From Excoecaria cochinchinensis (Eukaryota; Streptophyta; Magnoliopsida; Malpighiales; Euphorbiaceae), in contig CANTUQ010000119.1 in assembly GCA_947683425.1 (NCBI GenBank), positions 8,163,501 through 8,227,500 of the forward strand: DNA of 64,000 nucleotides. The letters are read 5' to 3'. This document shows, piece after piece, positions 10,983 to 20,894 of this stretch; position 1 is the stretch's first letter, and the number at the start of each line of letters is the position of its first letter. The notes below the pieces were generated by a model. It was not told the DNA's origin and did not search any database. It saw only the letters and a list, made by a program, of their open reading frames with translations. The position numbers and the translations under genes were made by a program.

Positions 10983-11256
10983 ACCTGCTAGGGTCAGTTC
11001 AGTGGATAGTTAGGCATGCCTAATACAGTCTTATAGTTGTAGCCTCTGTTTAGTTTGGACCCCAATCAGGTCCCGTTTGGTTCCTCGCGAACCCTCTAAT
11101 GTGTTTGGATCTTGTTTAAGGTCCCTTAATAAAATGTTTTGTAAATGAAAAAGTAATTGGTTTTCGATTCGTACCCGTAAGGTACTGTTCATAATCTGCT
11201 CGTACCCGCAAAGTACTGTCCGTTAACTCGTTATCCACTACCTCGATTCAGCAGGT
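10983..11256 (+). other. Candidate structured RNA domain of LTR A
   Basis: The ends are complementary: ACCTGCT (10983) with AGCAGGT (11250), and AGTGGATA (11001) with TATCCACT (11232). Enclosed in order are TTAGGCATGCCTAA (11010-11023), GGACC...GGTCC arms (11058-11074), GGTTCCTCGCGAACC (11079-11093) and GTACCCGTAAGGTAC (11171-11185). The same order occurs in LTRs D, E and F, and in rearranged form in H, J and K, with changes on both sides of stems. It is most easily explained as a multi-branched RNA fold; a DNA cruciform or protein-binding palindromes are alternatives. Confidence 0.65.
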
Positions 11257-11432
11257 GCCTAAATACTTTGAACTTTTTTTATTATAACGAGAATGTATTA
11301 TCCGAATATGATTATTAATGTGATAATATGAAGACAGTTATGTTATATCAAATGTATGATTCTATATGTTCGAATATTTATATTCTTTTCTAATGAGTAT
11401 TCCTAATATTGCCATCGGTATGCGTTATGCTT

Positions 11433-11497
11433 GACGACCATTGTGAATGGCCGTCCTTTTCATATATGTGTTTCCCCACTAAGCGTTTATCGCTTAG
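11433..11497 (+). other. Two conserved hairpins near the LTR 3' end
   Basis: First hairpin: arms GACGACCATT and AATGGCCGTC around loop GTG (11433-11455). Second: CTAAGCGTTTATCGCTTAG (11479-11497), flanked by CCCC A and CACGG. The second hairpin is found in every Tekay-type LTR here that is complete in this region. Confidence 0.75.
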
Positions 11498-11919
11498 CAC
11501 GGTGTGTTTACCCGTTCAGGTGCGGAAGGAGTTGCTTTGGGAGAGTCGTCGCAGCCGGGCCAACACAGCTGGGTTATAGTGTAGGGCTTAATTTTGTAGC
11601 TTGATGATTCTTTTTGTATAGAACTCTCTTATGATAATTTTGTAATAGCTTCTGCATATGTATAGGTATATTATGGACATGTAATTATCTTTTGTAACTG
11701 TTGGTTGATCAAACAGTAATGTAATGTTTTCCGTTATATTAATGCATGATCAGCTTTTTCATGAATGATATTGTAAAGTTTTTATTTACCCTATATTTGA
11801 GTATGTATGTTGTGTATGAATGTATGTTTATTCCGTTTCTGCGTGGTGGCACCTTTACCCATACGACATCTCACTCGTTTTCGGATGGAATCGCCTACGT
11901 ATGAGTAGGGGGTGTTACA

Positions 11920-11940
11920 ACAACAACAACAACAACAACA

Positions 11941-12000
<60 letters not shown>

Positions 12001-13243
12001 TTATTGTTGCTATAATGCCATGATTATTCATTGTTGTTGTCACTATAATTTTGTTGTTGTCATGATTTTGTCTTTATTCTTATTTTTGGCATAACTTGTA
12101 TTTTACTCTTATTGCATGTAAATCATTTGTATGTTAAATTAACATGTCATATATTTATTTTATCTTTATTTGATCAATTTTTAGAATTATTACTAATATT
12201 TTTGAAATTATTTTTTGTGTGGGATTTAAATGTGAATTTCTTTATGAGAGCGTCCCCGTGACCACATGGATGGGATATGACGCGCAGGAGAACATATCGG
12301 TTGGGTGAGATCTTTTTGTCGTATTTGTTTGCAAATGAATATTTTATTTATGCACGCGTGAGATAAAAAATCACAAAAATATTTTTATAATTAATTTGGA
12401 ATTTTTATTGATAAAATTGGGACCAATGTTCCTCTTTTTAGCCGAGGAATGTAAAATGACACAATAAAATGAAGAGTTAAATTTTCTCCAAAAATGGGAT
12501 CACTTATCCCGATTTTTCAAACTAGCAATACATTAACTCTTCGATCCCTCTTCAAAATAAGGGCGAAGGAACCAATGTTCCTAAACAAAACAAATGCCCC
12601 GATTTATGTATGTTTTTTTTACGTTTGACTTTATTTGTTTTTTTTAAATTTATATTCATGTATTTTCTTTTGGGCCCTTGTAATTAATTTTGGGGCAACA
12701 TTATTTAATTTCAATTTGGGATTGTATTCCATCCCAATTTATGTTTTTAATCTTCTTTTATTTAGGGTTGTATCCCGCCCCAATTTATCTTGTAATTGTG
12801 TGCTTAGCGTGTTTATTGCTTTCCTTCATCGCTTTGTTTACCGCTTTTCTTTATGGCTTTTATTTATGGCTTTTGAGTGCTTGTAGTGCGCTTTAATTAA
12901 ACGCATAAATCGTGTGAGATAAGAGATAGAATTTTAGAAAGTTAAAAACTCATTTATAATTAACTAAAGCATAAATAAGAGTGAAGTCCCGAACACCAAT
13001 CTCTAGTCTAGATCGATAAGAGGTTAGAGACCTTTCCCAATTTCTTGTAAATTGGGTGGTGACTCCAAAATACCTCAAAGGTGCCTAAAGGCATCATGAG
13101 ACTAGATGATCCTTCCCAATGTTATATTGGGAAGGAGGCATCCAAGATATCTCATGGCACCAAGATAAAAAGAAGCGAACCAATCCCTCGAATCCTAAAG
13201 GCGGGTTCTAAGAGGGCCTTTGCTAGGTTCGGCGTGCGTCACA
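11920..13243 (+). mobile_element. Tat-type LTR, 3' part, split by the Tekay element
   Basis: Opens with a microsatellite, (AAC)n, (TAC)n and (TTA)n to about 12002, of the kind also found inside the solo LTR at 40469-43698. Downstream are the shared blocks GGGACCAATGTTCC and GAAGGAACCAATGTTCC (about 12420-12585), TTGGGTGGTGACTCC and the terminus GGCGTGCGTCACA at 13243. No primer site follows, so it is a 3' LTR or solo LTR. Its 5' part would lie left of the window, beyond the Tekay element. The frames at 11820-12094 are microsatellite translations. Confidence 0.75.
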
Positions 13244-13248
13244 CTCAC

Positions 13249-13345
13249 ATATCAATATACATTGATTCATTCTATAGATCCCAATAATGTTGGTAAGCTT
13301 CATTAAGCAATATCTCTTTCATGCATCTATCATATACTTAACACA
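13249..13345 (-). mobile_element. Short stretch of the older host LTR (LTR G, left piece)
   Basis: AT-rich sequence between the end of the Tat-type LTR and the solo LTR K. By nesting logic it is continuous with 34581-36121 across the solo LTR and its TTATG target duplication. It has no features of its own. Confidence 0.4.
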
Positions 13346-13895
13346 TTATGTGTAACACCCCCTCCGCCGCCCTCGTTGGAAGGGCGCCGGCGGGCGCGCT
13401 ACCCGATGCTCACTCACAACATACACACAGATATACATACACTGAGCGGAAGCGTTCGCTAACAATAATAACAAAGGCAGAACATAAATCTTATATAATC
13501 AAAATATAGAGTTATTTACAATAGCCAAAAGATTACATCTTAAATCCTTTACAAAAATTAATACATATACAAAAAGAATTATAGGAGGAGATAACAAACA
13601 ACTCTATTCCTACGTGGCCGACCTACAGATGCGCGACACGAGCAATCTCCCAAAAATCTTGTCACCTACACGGGACAAGAACCCGTGTTAAGCGATAACG
13701 CTTAGTGGGGAGGAACAATACAACAGAACACTATACAATAAATTCATGCATCAACATACATAATTCACTATGAATCAGAGCATAGAGATATATAATTCAG
13801 AGTAAAATAATAGATAACACTGAACCACTACACTAACTAGAATCACACAATGATTAAAACACTACACTAGACACATACCAAACACTTCAAACAAT

Positions 13896-14133
13896 AGCCT
13901 GAATTCAATGGTGGAGGATACGGGAACACGGAACGCGAGACCGAAGCCTCAAAAACAATTTTAATACCCGAATGTAGCGCGGGAGACCGGAGTCTCAAAA
14001 CATTTTATCACTACACGGAAGATAACCATCTCGGAGGTCAATCACTTCGTCCAAACGGGGCGGACACGGGCAGCTACACTCACAAACCCTTCTTAAGCAT
14101 GCTTAATTATCCACTACCCTGACATTTCAGGCT
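13896..14133 (-). other. Candidate structured RNA domain of LTR K
   Basis: Closing arms AGCCTGAA (13896) and TTCAGGCT (14126) are perfectly complementary and differ on both sides from the ACCTGCT/AGCAGGT pair in LTRs A and D. It contains the palindrome TTAAGCATGCTTAA (14093-14106), equivalent to TTAGGCATGCCTAA elsewhere with paired changes, and a GAGACCGGAGTCTC hairpin (about 13985). Confidence 0.6.
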
Positions 14134-14261
14134 CAACAACTCAAACAATGATCACAACACTTACTACACAAAGCTCAGATCAAAACCCAACATCACATTA
14201 ATTCATTACAACGACACGAGTATAACAAGGTCAACAAGACATAAAATCGAACATGTACCAT

Positions 14262-16312
14262 TATGACTCGCGCCGGATCCCCGCGGCCGCCCATGGGACT
14301 GCCCGCTGGAGGGCGATCGGGGCATTTGTGGGTCCGTTGACAGCTTGCAATAAATCGCAAGTGTGTCTATGTTGGGCAACAAGGAGGTTTCACGGAGTCG
14401 CCACCCAATAGAACATTGGGAAAGTTACTTTCGCCTCGGAGAGCCTAAGACTACGCTTTGTATCCATTTTGGGCCAGCCAGAGGGGTCTTGGAAGGTAAA
14501 GCTCTTGCCCTAAGGAGACTAGGATTAGCGCTAAAGTCTCGTGGCATAAAAAGGTGTCTTGGAGGGTAGACCTCTAGCCTTTTTGAGCCCAAAGACCAGA
14601 GCTGGGTCCGAGATTTCTCATCTATTTCTACCTCGATTATTTTATGATCAAATTTTAATTATCATTAATTCGCTCTCTCTCCACACAATGAAATTAATCG
14701 AAGGCGCATTCATTCACATTTGGAAAGCCATAAATGGGCAAGTAAATATCAAAAGCAATATATTACAATAATACAAGGAGCGGAATACAACTCCTTTTTG
14801 TAAATGTGCGAGGCATAGAAGAATCGGGGCATTGCTTATTTTGAGGACTTTGGTCCTCGCATGCATCATTATTAAAATTGGATGTTTTTATTTGTGATGA
14901 TTTTATTGGATAAAAATAGGGCATTGGCCCCTTTTGCATTTATACAAACCTCGTTTTTATTTGAGTATAAAACATTGATCCTTTTTTACACTTAACGAGA
15001 TATGAAAAGAGTATATCCATATACATAAAATAGTCAATGAATAACAAATGAAGGAAATAATCAAGAAGGTTAGGAAACTAAGCCGAACGAAATCCTCCGA
15101 ATATGGTAGATAACCCCTCAAGCTCAGGATGGTCCTGGGAAATCAACACATTGCTCACAGAAAGTTAAAAGATGTCAATATAAAAAGAATCAACATAAAT
15201 TAAGTCAAAGGGACTTGAAAGAGATAAAAATTTGAAGATGTGGCGACAGCGACGGCCTTTCTTAGGTGACCGACGGGCGTCTGTCAAATTGATCGACGTG
15301 TCCATTGCTCACTCAAGTGGAATAGCATCTGTGATTAGGGTGACCGACGGGCGTCGGTAAAGAAGATGACCCGTTGGTCACCACTGTCTCCGAAAAAATA
15401 GTAAAAAGGACTCTTTTTGAAAAGTAAAAAAAGGGGGTTTTTAACACAAGATGAGATAAAAGGAGTCACAATAAAGAAAAATAATGACAAAATTGAAAGA
15501 ATCAACAAAATAAAGAATAAATATGAAATGATATGGAGAAGGAATCCGGAATATTTATCCTCAGATAATTGCTTTGGGTGAGATTCTTGTGTTGATTAGA
15601 GCCCCTTGCGTTCCACGAGAAGCAAAGATGAAGGATTAAAGGAAGGAAAAATGGACTATTTCCTCTTTTACCCCTCAAAAGATTGACTTTGCAATCAAAA
15701 TCTAAAGAAAACTAATTGGTTTTAGTTCCTTTTGATTGATTTGAACCTCCTTTAAAAGAGATTTCTTTATGAAATGTGTTTGCTGGAAGGGAGAGAAAAT
15801 ATGCTTGAATTTTGGCAGAGTTTCCCCTCTTGAAAATTTTTGGAACCATTTTCTAAGGGAAATCCGGAGCTTTTATAAGCCAGCCACGACCGACGGGCGT
15901 CGGTGTATGGAGGCGGGCATCGGAAGAATCCTTTTGACACAAGGATTCATCCGACGGCCTTGCCACATCCACCGACGGGCGTCAGAAAGGTTGCGTGCTC
16001 TGGGAAACCAGGCGGCGCTCTGACAGGGGCGGTGATTTTTCGAAGGGCGTCGGAAAATACCACAGGCCGTCTATGACCCTAAGCGATGGGCTGACCTCAC
16101 AGACGGGCTGGCCGTCTGTGGAGGAAAAACATACCTTTTTGACTTGAAAATCCCCTATTTGCTCCCCCTCTGCCTACGAAAGGTAAAAAGACTCACTCCT
16201 CGTGGAACGCGGGACTAAAACCCCCAAATCCAAACCATTTATACAGGCTCGGATACTGATTTCATCATAGGGTAACCTCTGATCTGGACCGCTCCGGGAC
16301 ACGGTGCTTACA
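14262..16312 (-). repeat. 3' LTR of the Tat element
   Basis: 2051 bp, TGTAAGCACCGTG... to ...GGCGCGAGTCATA (the terminal TCACA is mutated). Colinear with 30905-32961. It contains loop-conserved hairpins GAGGACTTTGGTCCTC (14843-14858) and GGGCATTGGCCCC (14919-14931), and two patches of ACCGACGGGCGTCGGT-type palindromes (about 15270-15380 and 15885-16115). Confidence 0.93.
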
Positions 16313-16337
16313 GTTGCCCCCAGTTTTGGGGAAACTA
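16313..16337 (-). other. Polypurine tract of the Tat element
   Basis: On the minus strand the bases just before the 3' LTR read CCAAAACTGGGGGCAAC, a purine-rich run in the expected place. Confidence 0.6.
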
Positions 16338-16504
16338 GTGCACAAGCGCCTAGATAAGCCAAAACTCAGAGAAAGGACAGAAAGAAAGAAGGCGTACCTG
16401 CGACGGTTCTTACCTTTCGTGCCTTTTGCCTGGTAGACCTCGTCTCGGTCCGTTGGGCGATGCGATGATACCCCTACCGGTCTCGTCTCGACTTGTAGGT
16501 ACTG

Positions 16505-17075
16505 GTGAGACGTAGCATCCTCTAGCTACGAACTCGATATGAAGAACGGTGTTTCTCTAACCACAGCATCGATCTGAAGTTCCCTTGCTAACCCTCATTC
16601 GATCTACAAGGTGCGTAGCACTCTCTAGCTGCCGCGTGAGCTGTGAGATGTAGCGCTCTCTGGCTACGATCTCGGTCTGGCGAATAGCAGTGTTTCTCTA
16701 ACTGCAGCTTCGATATGAAGTTCCCTTGCTAACCCCCATTCGATCTACAAGGTGCGTAGCACTCTCTGGCTACCGCGCGAACTATGAGATGTAGCGCTCT
16801 CTGGCTATAATCTTGATGTGAAGAGCAGTGTTCTCTAACTGCAACTTCGATTGGTGAAGTTCCCTTGCTAACCCCCATCCGATCTTCAAGGTACGTAACA
16901 CTCTCTGGCTGCCGCACGAACTGTGAGATGTAGTGCTCTCTGGCTACAATCTCGATCTGGTGAAGAGCAGTGTTTCTCTAACTGCAGCTTCTGCTTCTGC
17001 TGGCCTCATCTCGGCTTGTGCAGGGTTGAGGAGATGTAGCACTCTCTGACTACAAACTCGGTGGGAAGAGGAGGA
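16505..17075 (-). repeat. Tandem repeats in the Tat 3' untranslated region
   Basis: About four units of 129-151 bp. Each has GAGATGTAGCGCTCTCTGGC, then a CAGTGTTTCTCTAACTGCA block, then AAGTTCCCTTGCTAACC and GTGCGTAGCACTCTCTGGCT. Unit starts lie near 16505, 16644, 16795 and 16924, with a partial unit near 17030. Variable tandem repeats at this position are known in Tat/Ogre elements. The stretch from 17080 to 17488 shows nothing further. Confidence 0.85.
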
Positions 17076-17488
17076 GATCTCGCCGGGTTCCTCGTCCCAA
17101 AAAGGATCTTAGGCGCCCTTGTTCGGACTTTTTAATCGATGCCTGTGTTTAGATCAATGTTTCTCTGTACCTGTGTGATAAAGGGTTTTGTTAGTTCATG
17201 TTTGAGTGGCCATCTTTTAACCCATTTATTAATGGCGTGATTTTGCTTCATCTGCTATGCCATGTTTCATTTATATTCTTCTTTATTGAGTTGTTATTTA
17301 TCATTTTTGTTTTCCTTGTTTTGGAATACGAGTGAATGTGAAGGCATATACTCATCTGCTATATGAATGAATCATAAATAACCGAATAAATGCATAAATT
17401 TTGGAAACAAAAGTTTCTCACTAGAAAAATCTATTTTGTACAACGTATATACAAAGCATAAATGTACAAAAATATGACTCCCTGAATG

Positions 17489-19083
17489 TCATAGGGGTGT
17501 GTAGTCAGAGGGCTCATCGGGGTCCTCATCATCCGATATGTGCATTGTCCCTGGCGGAGGTGGAGGCGGAGCTGGCCGTGCCAGCGGTGGAGGCTGAGCT
17601 GTGGAGGGTCCTGCCTCAGCATCGTGGGTCTGCCTGAATCGGATCTAAGCGTGGCCATCCAAGAAAGGCTGGGTGCAAGTCCTCATGAACTCCAATTTCT
17701 CTGATACTGTGCCTCCCAACTTCTTGAACGCCTGGCTCAACTGAGTGGTCTGCTCACTGGCGGCCCTCTCTCTGCCTGCTCCAGGCGCTGCTCTGCCTGC
17801 TCCCTGAACTCCCTCATGGTCTGCGATAAGGGTGGGAGTATCCCCTCTATCGCCTGGACGCGGGATCTCAGAGAGTCGAGTGACTCGTCAATCATCTGTA
17901 GGGTCATGTCAACCCTCTGAGACGCCTGGTCCTGTGACGTCCTCAAATCATGAGCAAGCTGCTGCCTAAGCTCCCTCTGACCCTGGGCAATCTGCTCGAT
18001 CAGCCTCGCTTGCTCACCTCTGAAGGCCTCTATGACCCGAGCCTGCTCATCCCTGAAAGCATCCGTGATCCGAGCCTGCTCCCGTGTCTTATGCTCGATG
18101 TAGCCGGCCTGTTCCTGAGCTAAACGCTCCACCGACTGGGACTGCTCATGAACAGCAGCCTGCTGGCGGTCCAATCTCTCATGAATAGCTCTATCCCTCT
18201 CATCCTGTCGTCGCTCTAAGGCTATGAACATGGAAGTGAGGAGCTGAGAGAAGTCAGGCTGTGCTGGCTGCTGCTGTGGTGGCTCTGGAGGCGGTGATGC
18301 GGAGGTAGATGCCCATGGGTCGCCTCAAGAATACGGATGATACCTCTCGCGGGGCCCGTGGGTAGTCCTCTACACTCTGACGCTCGGCGACGGGACAGGA
18401 GTCGGTGCTCGGGATGCTGGTGAGGCGGCAAAGAGCTCATCCATAGTGAACTCCATGTCGAAGTCCGATGGAGTCCTGGGCTGCTCCTGCTGCGGTGGCA
18501 GTGGCACAGTCTGAGGCTGAGGAGGCTGGGGCTCTGGCTCTGAGTGTGGAGGCTGGTGCTCTGGCTGAGGCTCGGGCTGAGGCTGGGGCTCTGGCTATGG
18601 AGGCTGATCCTCTGGGTGCTCCGGGTGGTCTGGATCTGGACCCAAGGATGGAAGTGAGAACATCCGCCGGGTCTCGTGAATGGTCAGCACCCTGTAGGCC
18701 TCTGCCTGCCCTGATATCGGGGAGATCATCCCCATCTGTACTGCCGCTGCGGCATCCACATGGATGCCCTCCTCCAAGGGTGCTCTCAACCTGTCAGGGG
18801 CAACTCCCAACCTCAAAAGCAACTGGGTGATAACTCCTCCCACTATCACCACCGGTGTCAATCCTCTGCCGACTCTGGTCAAGTTGGCCAAGATCTCATA
18901 GCTAATGTTGAGACGCTGGCCTGCCACCATAGCCCAGAGGCTCCAGATCTCGGCCGCATTAAGCGACCCTGGATTACCAGCTCGACCGAGGTATGAACTG
19001 GATAGCACTCTGTGCAAATACTAGAGTGCCTGAGACACCAGTACTGTGCTCTTCGCTGTATCTTGATCATACAACACTCCCGG
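17489..19083 (-). pseudogene. Extra ORF in pol orientation, transposon-protein-like with coiled coil
   Basis: Broken frame downstream of integrase. The N-terminal part (VLYDQDTAKSTVLVSQ, then LNAAEIWSLWAMVAGQRLNI, GGVITQLLLRLGV, about 19083-18690) resembles the 'putative plant transposon protein' family found as extra ORFs of Tat elements. It is followed by a Pro/Gln/Glu-rich linker (about 18650-18400), a long charged coiled coil (18231-17737, rich in Glu, Arg and Gln heptads) and an acidic end (HISDDEDPDEPSDYTPL, stop at about 17491). Stops near 19025 and 18595 and local frame changes break it. The function of this family is unknown to me. Confidence 0.6.
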
Positions 19084-19299
19084 TAGGGCAATGGGCGCGT
19101 CTCACCGCTCGCTGTGGGATCTCGACCCCCTCCTCTATAGGGAGCCCCGGTGAGTAGAGCATGCAAAAATATGGAAAAATCGCGAAAAAAGAAGGAGAAA
19201 TGCTTGAAAAAACACTAAAAAACGCTAAAAAGCCGTTTGAGAGAGGAAATGAAAGGGACAGCAGCGTTTGCACCGTCTGTCACTCGCCCTTATATAAAA

Positions 19300-19470
19300 T
19301 TTCATGACCGACGGGCAGGGCGTCTGTATGAGCGACCGACGGGCTGGCCGTCTGTCACTCAATAAATGCGAGTTAATGCGCGTGATGAATGCAATGCTGA
19401 TGTATGCGTCTGCCAGGTGGATCTATACCGACGGGTAGGCCGTCTATCAGGAGAGGCTGGTAGGCCGTCG
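19300..19470. repeat. ACCGACGGGC palindromes between the two extra ORFs
   Basis: Units such as GACCGACGGGC, GGGCTGGCCGTCTGTC and ACCGACGGGTAGGCCGTC repeat here, between the starts of the two oppositely oriented extra ORFs. The same motif is clustered in both LTRs of this element, so it is a shared cis sequence rather than a local satellite. Confidence 0.7.
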
Positions 19471-19560
19471 GTGACACTGCCCTATAAATTCTCACAAAAT
19501 TTTTGCCTCCTCTTATGTCTCTTCAATATCCAACATCTTGAGCCTTTCATCTTTCTTAGG

Positions 19561-20894
19561 ATGTCTTCTTCTCTAGCCCAAAGGATGCACCGTCTCTTAG
19601 ATGACAAACACACTTGGGAAGAAGGCGCCCTTTCCTCTCTGTCTGGGCTGAAATATCTGTGCCGGGTCAAAGTCGATCAGAACCTCCTTCTGGCGGCGAC
19701 CCACTTTTGGAACCCCTGGTTCCACGTCTTCCGGTTCACCTACCAGGAACTGTGCCCTTTGCCTGAAGAGTTAGCTACCATTCTTGGAGCCTGGTTCCCC
19801 CCTAGTGCTCTGCCTTGCGTCCCTCGCTGTGGCCTATTCTAGACCCGGGACATAGCTATGGCTCTTGGCATACCTTCTTCTGAGGCCGCCCGGCTGATTC
19901 CTCTGGGCTCTTCCTTTGCTCTGGAGCCATTGATCGAGGCTCTGGATCAGTTCACTGACATTCCCACCTACCGGGTAAGCATCATATTCTTATTTTGTAT
20001 GGTGAACTTCCTCACTGTTGTTCCAGGGGGTTTGACAGGTGACTCCCGCCTGTTCGGAGTCCTGAGCAACTTTTATCTGGGATTATCACCCTTACCACTC
20101 ATTCTGGCTGAAACCATTCTGGGCTTGGACGCTGTGAGCTCTGGATCCACTACAACCTTTACCGGCAGCCCCTTATTGCTCCAGGTACGTAATTATTTCA
20201 AAGGTAGTGCATCCCTTATGGATTTTCACACTAGCTTTTCTTTGCGGGAGGTGCGTCCTTTCGGATTTTCACACAACTCTGCGCCTTATTTTTCCCTGAA
20301 GTAAACCCTACTTACTCCAATGGCTTTTTTTTCTTTTTTTTTCTTCTTCTTCTTCTTTTTTTTTTTCAGATCTGGCTGCAAGAGAAACTGAGAATGCTGT
20401 ATGAGCCACCTCCTCGGGTTACCCCACAGTACTCGCCGAATCACTTTCTTCCGCGTCGACGATTGTACGGGTGTGCCACTACTGGTGAAGGCATTGCCAG
20501 ATTTGGCGAGCTGTCAGATGATGACATCAGTTTCACATCTGCCTGGCTCCCACTGTCTCATGTGGTCATTGATGGGCTATCGGGGTGTGTTCCCCTCTGT
20601 GCGCTTCGTCAAGCCACCTTCTGCATCACCTCTCGATGTACGCGTCAGCTCGGGATGACCCAGGATGTAGTGAGGGTTCCCTTATCTTTCCTAGGAGGAG
20701 TTCTCTCGGTTGCGTTTGCTTCTTGGTATCATGAGTTGTGGGACAAACTACCGGTGAAGACTGTTATCCCGAGGTTTGACAATCATTATGTGTCTTCAAC
20801 TAGCGAGTACAAGAAGTGGATCCTTAGTCCAGCATCTGATAACAGGACTAGAGGGCTCAAGCATCTGGTCGGCGAGAGCAGCAGCAGGACTTAG
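19561..20894 (+). pseudogene. Antisense extra ORF, plant mobile-domain-like, with intron
   Basis: Opposite in orientation to pol. Start ATG at 19561 (MSSSLAQRMHRLLDD). The segment AATHFWNPWFHVFRFTYQEL and PLPEELATILG resembles plant mobile-domain/DUF7745-type proteins. A TAG at 19840-19842 interrupts the frame, which continues to 20184. A good phase-0 intron spans 20185-20369 (CAG|GTACGT, long pyrimidine tract, CAG|ATC) and joins GSPLLLQ to IWLQEKLRML, restoring a typical family junction. The last exon runs to TAG at 20894. A possible smaller intron starts at 19975 (GTAAGC), but the frame is also open through it. Antisense extra ORFs are known in Retand- and Grande-like elements. Confidence 0.7.

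Larger units (their letters stand above)
3852..11919 (+). mobile_element. Tekay/Del-type chromovirus, decayed
   Basis: Ty3/gypsy element with truncated 5' LTR (3852-4657), primer site (4663-4674), gag, protease, reverse transcriptase, RNase H, integrase and chromodomain in that order, polypurine tract (about 9370) and complete 3' LTR (9380-11919). The C-terminal chromodomain and the PBS fit chromoviruses; the clade call is from overall protein character, not a tree. At least six in-frame stops and one frameshift make it non-autonomous. The right end abuts a microsatellite inside a Tat-type LTR. Confidence 0.9.
9380..11919 (+). repeat. Complete 3' LTR of the Tekay element (LTR A)
   Basis: 2540 bp from TGTCACACCCC to GGGGGTGTTACA. 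In order: pyrimidine-rich leader (about 9776-9960), GT-AG intron (9897-10016), mini-exon (10017-10078), a conserved AAGGTTTGGGA block (about 10095), a CGCGA palindrome cluster (10484-10789), the hairpin domain (10983-11256), hairpins at 11433-11455 and 11479-11497, and the terminus. I saw no clear TATA box. It is the reference copy for the solo LTRs in this window. Confidence 0.92.

Noticed and set aside
11820..12094. Poly-Asn/Tyr and poly-Gln/Leu frames
   Set aside because: Microsatellite translations in two frames of the same DNA.
18468..18830. 120-codon Ala/Glu-rich plus-strand frame
   Set aside because: Antisense of the Pro/Gln/Glu-rich linker of the minus-strand extra ORF.
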